Source of the DNA: Nocardioides sp.
GTDB lineage: Bacteria > Actinomycetota > Actinomycetes > Propionibacteriales > Nocardioidaceae
Assembly: GCA_020636915.1 (NCBI GenBank)
Contig: JACJWV010000008.1
Location: forward strand, 124,001 to 188,000
Length of the DNA stretch: 64,000 nt
Reading direction: 5' to 3'
In this document: positions 8,240 to 16,417 of the stretch, piece after piece
Layout: every line of letters starts with the position of its first letter
Numbering within the stretch: the stretch's first letter is position 1
Program-made: the position numbers and the translations under genes
Notes under the pieces: model-generated
What the model was told of the DNA's origin: nothing
The model's input: the letters and a program-made list of their open reading frames with translations, nothing else
Database searches by the model: none

Positions 8240-9340
8240 TCAGGCGTCGTCGGCGAGCGCCTCGTCGTGGGTGCCCGGACGGGGCGCCCAGGGCAGCTCC
8301 TTGGCCGGCCGTACGACGATCAGCCGGTCGCCGCGGGCGAGCAGCGTGACGACCGGGTCGAAGTAGCGGTAGACCTGCTCGTCGCGTACGACCGCGATCA
8401 CCTGGTCGGGCAGCGACTGCGGTGGTCGGCCGACCTCGTTGACGAGCAGCTCCCGCTCGGCGACCTCGAGCCCCTCGCCGTACGTGAGGAGGTCCTCCAT
8501 CACCTGGCCCAGCGTCGGCGAGAGCGAGGACAGGCCGAGCAACCGTCCGACGGCGTCGGAGGAGGTGATGACCGAGTTCGCCCCCGACTGACGCATCAGG
8601 GCGACGTTCTCCTGCTCGCGGGCGGCGGCGACGATCCACACCTCGGGGTTGAGCTGGCGGACGGTGAGCGTGGCGAGCACGTTGGAGTCGTCGCGGTTCG
8701 TCGTGATGATGACCTGGCTGGCGTCGCGCACCCCCGCCCGCAGCAGGACGTCCTGACGAGTGGCGTCACCGGTGACGACCGCGAGCCCGTCGGCGTGGGC
8801 CTCCTGCAGGGCGCCCGCTCCCGGGTCGACCACGACGATCGCCTCGCGGTCGTGGCCGTTGTTGACCAGGGTGTCGACGGCCGCCCGGCCCTTGGTGCCG
8901 TAGCCGATCACGACGACGTGGTCCGTCATCTTTCTCCTCCAGCGGGCGACTCGGAACATGGTGCGGCCCTGGGAGGCGAGCACCTCCAGGGTGGTGCCGA
9001 TCAGCAGCACCAGGAAGGCGATGCGGAGCGGGGTGACGACGAACGCGTTGATCATCCGGGCGTGGGCGGACACCGGTGCGATGTCGCCGTACCCGGTCGT
9101 GCTGAGCGTCACCGTCGTGTAGTAGATCGAGTCGACGAGGTCCACTCCGTACAGCGGCGGGTCGTTCGCGTCGCGGTAGGCGTGCCGGTCGACGTAGACG
9201 ATCAGCGTCGTCAGGACCAGGACGCCGATCGCCAGCCCGAGCCGGACGGTCAGCCGGAACCACGGAGAGCGGCCGGACTCGGGCAGCGAGACGCTGCCCC
9301 GGGCACGGCCCTGCGTGATGTCGCTGGAGTCGTCCGGCAC
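8240..9340 (-). CDS. Potassium channel with RCK (TrkA-N/TrkA-C) domain
   Basis: The 366-residue protein has a first transmembrane helix at about 30-48, a pore helix and the K+ selectivity filter in TVTLSTTGYGDIAPVS (about 78-93), a second helix at about 100-118, and then a cytoplasmic RCK domain. The RCK part begins DHVVVIGYGTKGRAAVDTLV, a Rossmann GxGxxG nucleotide site, and continues to a TrkA-C-like tail. This two-helix plus RCK plan is that of MthK-like ligand-gated channels, which act as tetramers in the plasma membrane. It follows the YihY gene with a 9-bp gap, so the two are probably cotranscribed. Confidence 0.93.
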   Translation of the reverse strand: MPDDSSDITQGRARGSVSLPESGRSPWFRLTVRLGLAIGVLVLTTLIVYVDRHAYRDANDPPLYGVDLVDSIYYTTVTLSTTGYGDIAPVSAHARMINAFVVTPLRIAFLVLLIGTTLEVLASQGRTMFRVARWRRKMTDHVVVIGYGTKGRAAVDTLVNNGHDREAIVVVDPGAGALQEAHADGLAVVTGDATRQDVLLRAGVRDASQVIITTNRDDSNVLATLTVRQLNPEVWIVAAAREQENVALMRQSGANSVITSSDAVGRLLGLSSLSPTLGQVMEDLLTYGEGLEVAERELLVNEVGRPPQSLPDQVIAVVRDEQVYRYFDPVVTLLARGDRLIVVRPAKELPWAPRPGTHDEALADDA

Positions 9341-9349
9341 GGCGGCAAT

Positions 9350-10363
9350 CTATCGCCCGGGCTCGACGTCAGGACCGTCCCCGTCCGGCGAGGCGTCCTC
9401 GCGCGTCCCCAGCCGGCGCAGCCGCTGCACGAGCTCGAGCCGGGCGCGGGTGGTCGACTTCTGCGGGAACACCTCGTCGAACGCGGCGTTGACCGCGGCA
9501 CCGACGAGCACGGCGATCGAGACCAGGTAGAGCCAGAGCAGGACCGCGATCGGCGCCGCGAGCGGTCCGTAGATGGACCGCGAGTCCGCGGCGGTCGCCG
9601 TCAGGAACCAGCGCAGCAGGTAGGAGCCGACGATCCAGCAGAAGAGCGCGAACGTGGCGCCCGGCAGGTTGAAGCTCCAGTTGGTCCGCACCGGGACCGA
9701 CACGTGGTAGAGCGTCGCGAGGAAGCAGATCGAGATGACCACGACGACCGGCCAGTAGAAGTGGATGAGGAGGTCCGCGCGGGCGGGGAGCCACTCGGCG
9801 ACCAGGCCGGGGCCGGCCACCACCAGCGGGAGCGCGACGACGCCGGTGACCATCGCGAGGATGTAGAGCGCGAACGACATCGCCCGGGTCTTGACGATGC
9901 CGCGGTGCCCCCCGAGCCCGTGCATGATCGTGATGGTGTCGATGAAGACGTGCAGCGCCCGCGACCCCGACCAGAGGGCGAGCACGAAGCCCAGCGAGAT
10001 CACGTCGAAGCGCCCGCCCTGCAGCACGTCGTCGATCGTCGGGGTGATGATGCGGTTGACGGCGTTCTCGGTCAGGGCGCGCTCGGACAGGTCGATGATC
10101 GCGTTGCGGACGTCGGCGACCTGCGAGGGGCTGAACTGGTCGGTGACGAAGCCGATCGCGCCGGCCAGGGCGAAGATCAGCGGCGGGACCGAGAGGACCG
10201 CGAAGAAGGCCGCCTCGGCGGCCAGCCCGGTCACCCGGTGCTTCAGGCACGACCCGACGGTCGTGACCACGAGGCGCCACACCACGTCGCGGACCTGCCG
10301 GAGCCAGGTGGCGAACGGGGAGGCCGCCGCTTCCTGCGACTCCACGCTCTCGGCCCCGGGCAT
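9350..10363 (-). CDS. YihY/BrkB-family inner membrane protein
   Basis: The 337-residue protein has about six hydrophobic helices, a leading cytoplasmic segment, and the family-typical FFAVLSVPPLIFALAGAIGF near residues 55-75 followed by helices around 130, 175, 215, 250 and 285. The family (UPF0761, once wrongly called ribonuclease BN) is widespread, and its function remains unclear. The ATG at 10363 follows a TACGTT hexamer by exactly six bases, which fits a leaderless mRNA and fixes the start. It heads the operon with the K+ channel. Confidence 0.9.
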   Translation of the reverse strand: MPGAESVESQEAAASPFATWLRQVRDVVWRLVVTTVGSCLKHRVTGLAAEAAFFAVLSVPPLIFALAGAIGFVTDQFSPSQVADVRNAIIDLSERALTENAVNRIITPTIDDVLQGGRFDVISLGFVLALWSGSRALHVFIDTITIMHGLGGHRGIVKTRAMSFALYILAMVTGVVALPLVVAGPGLVAEWLPARADLLIHFYWPVVVVISICFLATLYHVSVPVRTNWSFNLPGATFALFCWIVGSYLLRWFLTATAADSRSIYGPLAAPIAVLLWLYLVSIAVLVGAAVNAAFDEVFPQKSTTRARLELVQRLRRLGTREDASPDGDGPDVEPGR

Positions 10364-10380
10364 GGCTCTAACGTAGTCAC
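10364..10380. promoter_or_regulatory. Symmetric bidirectional leaderless promoter
   Basis: The whole 17-bp gap between two divergent start codons reads GGCTCTAACGTAGTCAC. On the plus strand TAACGT (10369-10374) lies six bases before the ATG at 10381. On the minus strand TACGTT (10370-10375) lies six bases before the ATG at 10363. The two -10-like hexamers overlap by five base pairs, so polymerase could serve only one direction at a time. Confidence 0.65.
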
Positions 10381-12033
10381 ATGCGTACCGAGATCCGGGG
10401 AGCCACGAACCAGGCGCCGCCGCTGGTGGGTCACAACATCGTCACGGCCGACCGGGCGCTCGTCGAGGCCGTCACCCGCCACGCGTCGGCCGACGTGGTC
10501 GAGGACCTCGTCGAGGTCGGCGCCGACGCCGGGACGGCCGAGGCGCGCGAGCACGGGATGCTCGCCAACCGGTACGGCCCGGAGGTCGTGACGGTCGACC
10601 GCTTCGGCAACCGCGTCGACGAGGTGCGCTTCCACCCGTCGTACCACTGGCTGATGGAGCGGGCGGTCGGCCACGGGCTCGCCGCCCGGCCGTGGGAGCA
10701 GCAGGAGGCCGGGGCGCCGTACGCACACGTGCGGCGCGCCGCCGGCTTCATGGCCTGGTCGCACACCGAGCCCGGCCACGGCTGCCCGATCTCGATGACG
10801 TACGCCGCCGTGCCCGCGCTCCGCGCCGACGACGCGATCGCCAAGGAGTGGACCCCGCTGCTCGCGTCCACGGCCTACGACCCCGGCGTCCGGCTCGCCT
10901 CGACCAAGCGGGGCGCGCTGGCTGGCATGGGGATGACCGAGAAGCAGGGCGGCTCGGACGTCCGCACCAACGTCACCGAGGCACGGCCGACGTCGGTCGA
11001 CGGCGAGTACACCCTCCACGGGCACAAGTGGTTCACCTCGGCGCCCATGAACGACGTGTTCCTCCTGCTGGCCCAGGCACCCGGCGGGTTGACCTGCTTC
11101 GTGGTGCCGCGGGTGCTCGCGGACGGCACGCGCAACCAGCTGGACGTCGTCCGGCTCAAGGACAAGCTCGGCAACCGCTCCAACGCGTCCTCCGAGCTCG
11201 AGCTCGACGGCACCGTCGCCCAGCGGCTGGGCGACGAGGGCCGGGGGGTGCGGACCATCATCGAGATGGTCGCCGCGACCCGGCTCGACTGCGTGCTGGG
11301 GTCGACCTCGTTGATGCGCCGAGCCCTCAACGAGGCCACCTGGCACGCATCGCACCGCTCCGCCTTCGGATCGCTGCTCGTCGACAAGCCGCTCATGCAG
11401 AACGTGCTCGCCGACCTCGCGGTCGAGACCGAGGCCGCCACCGCGCTCGCCATGCGCTTGGCCGCGGCGGTCGACGGCATCGCCGACCCGCACGAGGTCG
11501 CACTGCGCCGGATCGCGCTGCCGCTGTCGAAGTTCTGGGTCTGCAAGCGCACCCCCGCGGTCGTCGCCGAGGCGCTGGAGTGCCTGGGCGGGAACGGCTA
11601 CGTCGAGGAGTCCGGTCTCCCGCTGCTCTACCGCGAGGCCCCCCTGAACTCGGTGTGGGAGGGGTCGGGCAACGTCAACGCGCTCGACGTCCTGCGCGCG
11701 CTCGGTCGCGAGCCGGAGGTCCTCGACGCGTGGATCACCGAGGTCGGCCGGGCCCGCGGCGGGGACGCCCGTCTGGACCGCGCCGTCGACGACACCCTCG
11801 CGCTGCTCGGCTCCCTCATGGGCGAGCCGGACCGGCTCGAGGTCAGCGCCCGCCGGCTCGCGGGCCAGATGGCCGCGGTGCTCCAGGGTTCGCTGCTCGT
11901 GCGCTTCGCCCCGCCCGAGGTCGCCGACCTGTTCTGCGCGTCCCGCCTCGGCTCGTCGTACGACGGCACGTTCGGTGCCCTCGAGGGCGGTGACCTGCGA
12001 GCCGTCGTGGAGCGCGCGACCCCCGTGGTCTGA
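10381..12033 (+). CDS. aidB: AidB-type acyl-CoA dehydrogenase
   Basis: A 550-residue flavoprotein of the acyl-CoA dehydrogenase fold in its longer AidB form. The N-terminal helical part (NQAPPLVGHNIVTADRALVE, HPSYHWLMERAVGHGL) is typical of AidB. The FAD/substrate core shows MGMTEKQGGSDVRTNVTEA, GHKWFTSAPMNDVFLLLAQ and LKDKLGNRSNASSELELDG, and the C-terminal helical domain has LECLGGNGYVEES and WEGSGNVNALDVLRAL. AidB proteins take part in the adaptive response to DNA alkylation in E. coli, but their chemistry is unsettled, and isovaleryl-CoA dehydrogenase activity is weak. The ATG follows TAACGT by six bases, supporting leaderless expression. It ends at a strong bidirectional hairpin. Confidence 0.92.
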   Translation: MRTEIRGATNQAPPLVGHNIVTADRALVEAVTRHASADVVEDLVEVGADAGTAEAREHGMLANRYGPEVVTVDRFGNRVDEVRFHPSYHWLMERAVGHGLAARPWEQQEAGAPYAHVRRAAGFMAWSHTEPGHGCPISMTYAAVPALRADDAIAKEWTPLLASTAYDPGVRLASTKRGALAGMGMTEKQGGSDVRTNVTEARPTSVDGEYTLHGHKWFTSAPMNDVFLLLAQAPGGLTCFVVPRVLADGTRNQLDVVRLKDKLGNRSNASSELELDGTVAQRLGDEGRGVRTIIEMVAATRLDCVLGSTSLMRRALNEATWHASHRSAFGSLLVDKPLMQNVLADLAVETEAATALAMRLAAAVDGIADPHEVALRRIALPLSKFWVCKRTPAVVAEALECLGGNGYVEESGLPLLYREAPLNSVWEGSGNVNALDVLRALGREPEVLDAWITEVGRARGGDARLDRAVDDTLALLGSLMGEPDRLEVSARRLAGQMAAVLQGSLLVRFAPPEVADLFCASRLGSSYDGTFGALEGGDLRAVVERATPVV

Positions 12034-12069
12034 GTCGGCCGGCTCCGGCTCCGGGTTTTGTCGGCCGCC

Positions 12070-12125
12070 CGACGGAATCCGACCCGGGACGACGAAGCTT
12101 TGTCGTCCCGGGTCGGATTCCGTCG
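12070..12125. terminator. 24-bp perfect palindrome between convergent genes
   Basis: Bases 12070-12093 (CGACGGAATCC...GACGAC) pair without mismatch with 12102-12125, leaving an 8-nt loop that contains AAGCTT. It lies between the stops of aidB and the dicarboxylate symporter, so it can act as a terminator for both strands. The stem is unusually long and perfect for a simple terminator. Confidence 0.75.
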
Positions 12126-12131
12126 TCCCGC

Positions 12132-13526
12132 CTACCGCCTGACGGGCACCTGCGTCGCCTCGGCCGGCTCCTCCGCCGGCCCCGCGGCCGGCGGTTCGAC
12201 GAGCGGCCCAGCGGTCGGCTCGGCGGTCGGCTCATCGAGCATCGTCTGCTCGTCGAAGGGCAGCTCGCCGGCGAGCACGCGGTCGAGCCGGTCGCGGTCG
12301 AGACCACCGGCCCAGCCCCCGATCAGGACGGTGGCCACCGAGTTGCCGGCGAAGTTGGTCAGGGCCCGGGCCTCGGACATGAAGCGGTCGATGCCGACGA
12401 TCAGCCCGACCCCGCCGACCAGGTCCGGGCGGTGGGACTGGAGGCCGCCGGCCAGGGTCGCGAGCCCGGCGCCGGTGACGCCGGCCGCACCCTTGGACGC
12501 GATCACCATGAAGACCAGCAGCGAGATCTGCTCTCCCAGGCTCAGCGGGTCACCCATCGCGTCGGCGATGAACAGCGTCGCCATCGTCAGGTAGATCGCG
12601 GTGCCGTCGAGGTTGAAGGAGTAGCCGGTCGGCACCACGATGCCCACGGTCGTCCGCTCCACGCCCGCGTGCTCCATCTTCGCGATCAGCCGCGGCAGGG
12701 CGGACTCGGACGAGGAGGTCGCGAGGATCAGCAGGAACTCGCGGCCGAGGTAGCGGAACAGCGAGAAGATGTTGATGCCGCCGACGGCGCGCAGCACGAT
12801 GCCGAGCACGCCGAACACGAACACCACGCAGGTCAGGTAGAACCCGGCCATCAGCATCGCCAGGCTGGTGAGCGCGTCGAACCCGGTCTCGCCCACCACG
12901 GCCGCGATCGCGCCGAACGCGCCCACCGGCGCCGCCCACATGATCATCGCCAGCACCCGGAAGACCAGGCGCTGGGCGTACTCGACGACGGTCAGGATCG
13001 GCCGACCCGACGCGCCCATCCGCTGCAGTGCGAACCCGATGAGGAGGGCGACCAGCAGGGTCTGCAGGACGTCGCCCGAGGTCAGCGACGAGAAGAGCGA
13101 GTCCGGGATGATGCCGAGGAGGAACTCGGTGGTGCTGCCGTGGCCCTCCTCGGCCTGGGCAGCGCCGGCGGCGGTCACCTCGTCGGTGAGCTGGAGCCCC
13201 TCCCCGGGGTGCAGCAGGTTGCCCACGACCAGCCCGATCGTGAGCGCGAAGGTCGACATCAGCAGGAAGTAGCCGATCGCCAGCAGCCCGACCTTGCCCA
13301 CCCGCGCCGCGCTCGCGACCGAACCGACCCCGAGCACGATCGTGCAGAAGATGACCGGCTGGATCATCATCGTGATCAGCCCGACGAACCCGTCGCCCAG
13401 GGGCTTGAGCCGCACGGCGAAGTCCGGGAAGAGCAGCCCGACGGCGACGCCCAGCGCGACAGCGAGGACGACCGCGGCGTAGAGCCAGTGCGTGCGGTTC
13501 TTCTTCGGCACCCGAGTCTCAGCCAT
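12132..13526 (-). CDS. dctA: Dicarboxylate/amino acid:cation symporter (DctA/GltP family)
   Basis: The 464-residue membrane protein belongs to the sodium/proton:dicarboxylate symporter family. It has eight or so transmembrane helices and two re-entrant loops. The serine-rich loop reads ATSSSESALPRLI, and the substrate-binding region reads IVVPTGYSFNLDGTAIYLTM, both diagnostic. Likely substrates are C4-dicarboxylates or glutamate/aspartate. The start is set at the ATG giving MAETRVPKKNRTHWLY; an upstream in-frame start at 13574 would run into the divergent gene. The C-terminal 40 residues are a proline/glutamate-rich extension not needed for transport. It ends at the palindrome shared with aidB. 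Confidence 0.93.
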   Translation of the reverse strand: MAETRVPKKNRTHWLYAAVVLAVALGVAVGLLFPDFAVRLKPLGDGFVGLITMMIQPVIFCTIVLGVGSVASAARVGKVGLLAIGYFLLMSTFALTIGLVVGNLLHPGEGLQLTDEVTAAGAAQAEEGHGSTTEFLLGIIPDSLFSSLTSGDVLQTLLVALLIGFALQRMGASGRPILTVVEYAQRLVFRVLAMIMWAAPVGAFGAIAAVVGETGFDALTSLAMLMAGFYLTCVVFVFGVLGIVLRAVGGINIFSLFRYLGREFLLILATSSSESALPRLIAKMEHAGVERTTVGIVVPTGYSFNLDGTAIYLTMATLFIADAMGDPLSLGEQISLLVFMVIASKGAAGVTGAGLATLAGGLQSHRPDLVGGVGLIVGIDRFMSEARALTNFAGNSVATVLIGGWAGGLDRDRLDRVLAGELPFDEQTMLDEPTAEPTAGPLVEPPAAGPAEEPAEATQVPVRR

Positions 13527-13565
13527 GACGGTTGCGTACCCGGGCAGGACGGGCCCGAACCGTCG

Positions 13566-13571
13566 TACCCT
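13566..13571 (+). promoter_or_regulatory. -10-like TACCCT, leaderless arrangement
   Basis: TACCCT lies exactly six bases before the ATG at 13578, the spacing expected if transcription begins at the start codon. No ribosome binding site precedes the gene. Confidence 0.5.
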
Positions 13572-13577
13572 CACCCC

Positions 13578-14696
13578 ATGACTGGGCGTGACGCGCTCGG
13601 GGCCGCGGACGTGCCGGACCGGACCCTCCTCACGATGGTCGCCGACCAGGTGGGCGGGCCGGTCGATCGGATCGACTCACTGGTGGTCGAGCCAGTGGCG
13701 TACGACGTCCCGTCGATCACCACGGTCGGCCGCTGGTGGGTGCACGGCCGGGCGGGCACGGCGTCGTTCTCGTTCTTCGTCAAGCAGGTCCAGGCGTGGT
13801 CGCGCTCGCCGGTCTTCGCCCGGGTCCCCGAGGAGCACCGGGAGGCGGCAGCGGCCAGCTACCCGTGGCGCATCGAGCGCGAGGTCTACCGCTCCGACCT
13901 CCGCGACCGGCTGCCCTCCGGGCTCCGCATGCCTCGCGCGTACGGCGTGCACGACGTCGACGACGAGTCCTACGCGCTCTGGCTCGAGGTGGTGCCGACG
14001 GTCGAGCAGTCCTGGTCCCTCGACCGGTTCGCACGCGCGGCGTACCTCCTGGGGCGCCTCAGCAGCAGCCCGGACGTCGCGGAGGTCGCCGACGTCGGCG
14101 GGTTCGAGATGAGTGCCGAGACCTACCGGGCCACCCGGGTGACGATGCAGCTCGAACCGATCCTGCGGTCCGACATCTGGGAGCACCCGGCGCTGAGCGC
14201 CTTCGACCCGACCCTGCGCGGCCGCCTGCTCGCCGCGCTCGACCGGCTGCCGGAGCTGGCCGCCGAGGTCGGGTCGCTCCCCCGCCTCGCCGCGCACGGC
14301 GACGCCTGTCCCGGGAACCTGCTCGTCACCACCGACGACCCGGAGGGGTTCACGCTCATCGACTTCGGGCAGTTCACCCCACTGCCGGTGGGCTTCGACC
14401 TCACCCAGCTGCTGGTCGGCGAGACCATGATCGGCCAGCTGCCGGCCTCCGCGCTGGGACCGATCGAGGACGTCGTCGTCCCGGCCTACACCGCCGGCAG
14501 CGGGCACGACCAGGACGTCGTCCGGCGCGCGCACGCGGTGCTGCTGTTCGTGTTCACCGGGCTGTCCACCGTCCCGTTCGACCTGCTCGAGACGACACCG
14601 CCGCCCGAGCTGGCCGCGGTCGCCGCGGAGCGCGCGGCCGTGACCAGGTTCAGCCTCGACCTGCTGGACGCGACCTCCCCGGGCGCGTCGACCTAG
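13578..14696 (+). CDS. Phosphotransferase (aminoglycoside phosphotransferase fold)
   Basis: A 372-residue protein with the bilobal APH/choline kinase fold. The catalytic loop AAHGDACPGNLLVTTDD (HGD...N) and the metal-binding FTLIDFGQF (the Asp of the DFG equivalent) are both present, near residues 235-265. The N-terminal lobe has a lysine in FSFFVKQVQAWSR that can serve for ATP. Such proteins in actinobacteria phosphorylate small molecules, often not antibiotics, and the substrate cannot be told. The start ATG follows TACCCT by six bases. The stop codon shares CTAG with the stop of glyA on the other strand. Confidence 0.82.
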   Translation: MTGRDALGAADVPDRTLLTMVADQVGGPVDRIDSLVVEPVAYDVPSITTVGRWWVHGRAGTASFSFFVKQVQAWSRSPVFARVPEEHREAAAASYPWRIEREVYRSDLRDRLPSGLRMPRAYGVHDVDDESYALWLEVVPTVEQSWSLDRFARAAYLLGRLSSSPDVAEVADVGGFEMSAETYRATRVTMQLEPILRSDIWEHPALSAFDPTLRGRLLAALDRLPELAAEVGSLPRLAAHGDACPGNLLVTTDDPEGFTLIDFGQFTPLPVGFDLTQLLVGETMIGQLPASALGPIEDVVVPAYTAGSGHDQDVVRRAHAVLLFVFTGLSTVPFDLLETTPPPELAAVAAERAAVTRFSLDLLDATSPGAST

Positions 14697-16138
14697 GACA
14701 GGTCGATGCCGGGGTACAGCGGGTGCTTGTCGAGCATCTCGGCCGAGGCGTCGCGGACCTTGTCGGCCACGCCCTCGCCGAGGGTGTACGACGCCTTGGA
14801 CGGCCCGCCCGCCTTGGTGGTGCCGGGCTGGGTGTTCTGGAGGACGTGGACGATCAGCTCGGCCACGCGGTCGAACTCGTCGTGGCCGAAGCCGCGGGTG
14901 GTGAGTGCGGGGGTGCCGAGCCGGATGCCCGAGGTGTACCAGGCGCCGTTGGGGTCCTGCGGGACCGAGTTGCGGTTGGTGACCACGCCCGCGTCCAGAA
15001 GGGCGGACTCGGCCTGACGGCCGGTGAGGCCGAAGCCGGACACGTCGAGCAGCACGAGGTGGTTGTCGGTGCCGTCCGTGACCAGCTTGGCGCCGCGACT
15101 CATGAAGCCGTCCGCGAGCGACTTGGCGTTGTCGGCCACCTGCTGGGCGTAGGCCCGGAACTCCGGCTGGCGCGCCTCGGCGAGCGCGACGGCCTTCGCG
15201 GCCATCACGTGCGACAGGGGACCGCCGAGCACCATCGGGCAGCCGCGGTCGACCTCGGGGGCGAAGTCCTCCTGCGCCAGGACGAGGCCGCCGCGGGGGC
15301 CGCGCAGCGACTTGTGGGTGGTGGTCGTGACGACGTGGGCGTGGGGCACCGGGTCCTCGTCGCCGGTGAACACCTTGCCCGCGACCAGGCCCGCGAAGTG
15401 CGCCATGTCGACCATCAGCGTCGCACCGACCTCGTCGGCGATCTCGCGCATCTTCGCGAAGTCCACCCGCCGGGGGTACGCCGAGTAGCCGGCCACCAGG
15501 ATGAGCGGCTTGAACTCGCGGGCCTTGGCCGCGAGCGCGTCGTAGTCGAGCAGCCCGGTCTCGGGGTCGGTGCCGTACTGCTGCTGGTGGAACATCTTGC
15601 CGCTGATGTTCGGGCGGAAGCCGTGGGTGAGGTGTCCACCGGCGTCGAGCGACATGCCGAGCAGCCGCTGGTTGCCGAGCTCGTTGCGGAGCGTCTCCCA
15701 CTGGGCCGCGGAGAGCTCGTTGACGTTCTTGGCCTCCAGCTTCGCCAGCGCCGGGGTCTCGACGCGGTGGGCGAGGATCGCCCAGTAGGCGACCAGGTTG
15801 GCGTCGATGCCCGAGTGCGGCTGGGCATAGGCGTAGGGAGCTCCGAACAGCTCGCGCGCGTGCTCCGCGGCGAGCGCCTCGACCGTGTCGACGTTCTGGC
15901 AACCGGCGTAGAAGCGGTGCCCGACCGTGCCCTCGGCGTACTTGTCGCTGAACCAGGTGCCCATCGTCAGCAGCACCGCGGGTGAGGCGTAGTTCTCGCT
16001 CGCGATCAGCTTGAGCGAGCTGCGCTGGTCGTCGAGCTCCTGGCGGGTGGCCTCCGCGATCCGCGGCTCCACCGAGGCGATCACCTCCAGGGCCTGCTGG
16101 TACGCGCTGCTGGTGAGGGAATCGATCCGGTCGCTCAT
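14693..16138 (-). CDS. glyA: Serine hydroxymethyltransferase
   Basis: The product makes glycine and 5,10-methylene-tetrahydrofolate from serine using pyridoxal phosphate. The 481-residue form is somewhat longer than E. coli GlyA (417) and matches a longer actinobacterial type. Diagnostic stretches are TVGHRFYAGCQNVDTVE, the PLP-lysine motif VVTTTTHKSLRGPRGG, and NRNSVPQDPNGAWYTSGIRLGTPALTTRGF near the C-terminus (given in two parts in the protein). The start chosen is MSDRIDSLTS, seven bases after TAGGCT, which suggests a leaderless mRNA. It is divergent from the sulfite-reductase leader. Its stop codon overlaps the stop of the convergent phosphotransferase gene in a shared CTAG. Confidence 0.95.
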   Translation of the reverse strand: MSDRIDSLTSSAYQQALEVIASVEPRIAEATRQELDDQRSSLKLIASENYASPAVLLTMGTWFSDKYAEGTVGHRFYAGCQNVDTVEALAAEHARELFGAPYAYAQPHSGIDANLVAYWAILAHRVETPALAKLEAKNVNELSAAQWETLRNELGNQRLLGMSLDAGGHLTHGFRPNISGKMFHQQQYGTDPETGLLDYDALAAKAREFKPLILVAGYSAYPRRVDFAKMREIADEVGATLMVDMAHFAGLVAGKVFTGDEDPVPHAHVVTTTTHKSLRGPRGGLVLAQEDFAPEVDRGCPMVLGGPLSHVMAAKAVALAEARQPEFRAYAQQVADNAKSLADGFMSRGAKLVTDGTDNHLVLLDVSGFGLTGRQAESALLDAGVVTNRNSVPQDPNGAWYTSGIRLGTPALTTRGFGHDEFDRVAELIVHVLQNTQPGTTKAGGPSKASYTLGEGVADKVRDASAEMLDKHPLYPGIDLS

Positions 16139-16145
16139 GCGCTGC

Positions 16146-16151
16146 AGCCTA
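16146..16151 (-). promoter_or_regulatory. -10-like TAGGCT before glyA
   Basis: On the minus strand TAGGCT is seven bases from the glyA ATG at 16138, with no ribosome binding site between, so transcription probably starts at or next to the start codon. Confidence 0.5.
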
Positions 16152-16220
16152 GTGCCGCCCCGAGCGTGCCCGCCTTCTCCTGCGGGCACTGAGGCGTGCG
16201 TCTCACATCCTGGCTGGCGG

Positions 16221-16235
16221 TCTCAGATCATGAGA
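16221..16235. promoter_or_regulatory. Inverted repeat TCTCA-N5-TGAGA, candidate operator
   Basis: TCTCAGATCATGAGA is a perfect 5+5 inverted repeat with a 5-bp centre, midway between divergent glyA and the sulfur operon leader. Related half sites TCTCA (16201) and TGAGA (16266) flank it. No known regulator is assigned; it may control sulfur assimilation. Confidence 0.35.
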
Positions 16236-16279
16236 TTTCAGGTTGTGGGATCGGCGTCCGCTCCCTGAGACTGCTTGAC

Positions 16280-16369
16280 ATGATCTCCGCTGCGACGCAC
16301 GCCTACCTCGTGGTCCGACGCCACGTGGACCTCGGGCGCACGCGCAGCATGATGTGTTGGCACCTCTGA
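16280..16369 (+). CDS. 29-residue leader peptide upstream of sulfite reductase
   Basis: An ATG at 16280 opens a 29-codon frame whose centre reads VVRRHVDLGRTRSMMCWHL and stops at 16369. The RRHVDLxR core is that of the short actinobacterial leader peptides found before sulfur-assimilation genes, which I recall from many genomes but have not checked here. A single Cys codon near the end, followed by Trp, would make ribosome progress depend on charged tRNA-Cys. The stop codon lies in the 5' arm of a hairpin (16368-16417), so translation could decide the downstream RNA fold. There is no clear ribosome binding site; leaderless start is possible, as described for mycobacterial cysteine attenuators. 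The role is inferred. Confidence 0.7.
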   Translation: MISAATHAYLVVRRHVDLGRTRSMMCWHL

Positions 16370-16417
16370 CCGGCCGCCCCACTCGCGGGTGCCGACCTCC
16401 CGGCAACGTCGCCGGTC
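16368..16417 (+). promoter_or_regulatory. Candidate attenuator hairpin after the leader peptide
   Basis: GACCGGC at 16368-16374 pairs with GCCGGTC at 16411-16417. The loop contains competing short stems: CGGG (16386-16389) with CCCG (16399-16402), or TGCCG (16390-16394) with CGGCA (16401-16405). The outer arm overlaps the leader stop codon, the usual design for translation-coupled attenuation. There is no T-run, so a translational or Rho-dependent mechanism is also possible. Confidence 0.45.

Noticed and set aside
5785..10591. Long plus-strand open frames opposite the sensor kinase, K+ channel and YihY genes
   Set aside because: Composition is shadow-like and the minus strand carries clear family motifs; no ribosome binding sites or domains on the plus strand.
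16275..16280. TTGACA as a -35 box for the sulfur operon
   Set aside because: No -10 hexamer lies at the right distance downstream, and the hexamer overlaps the leader-peptide ATG.
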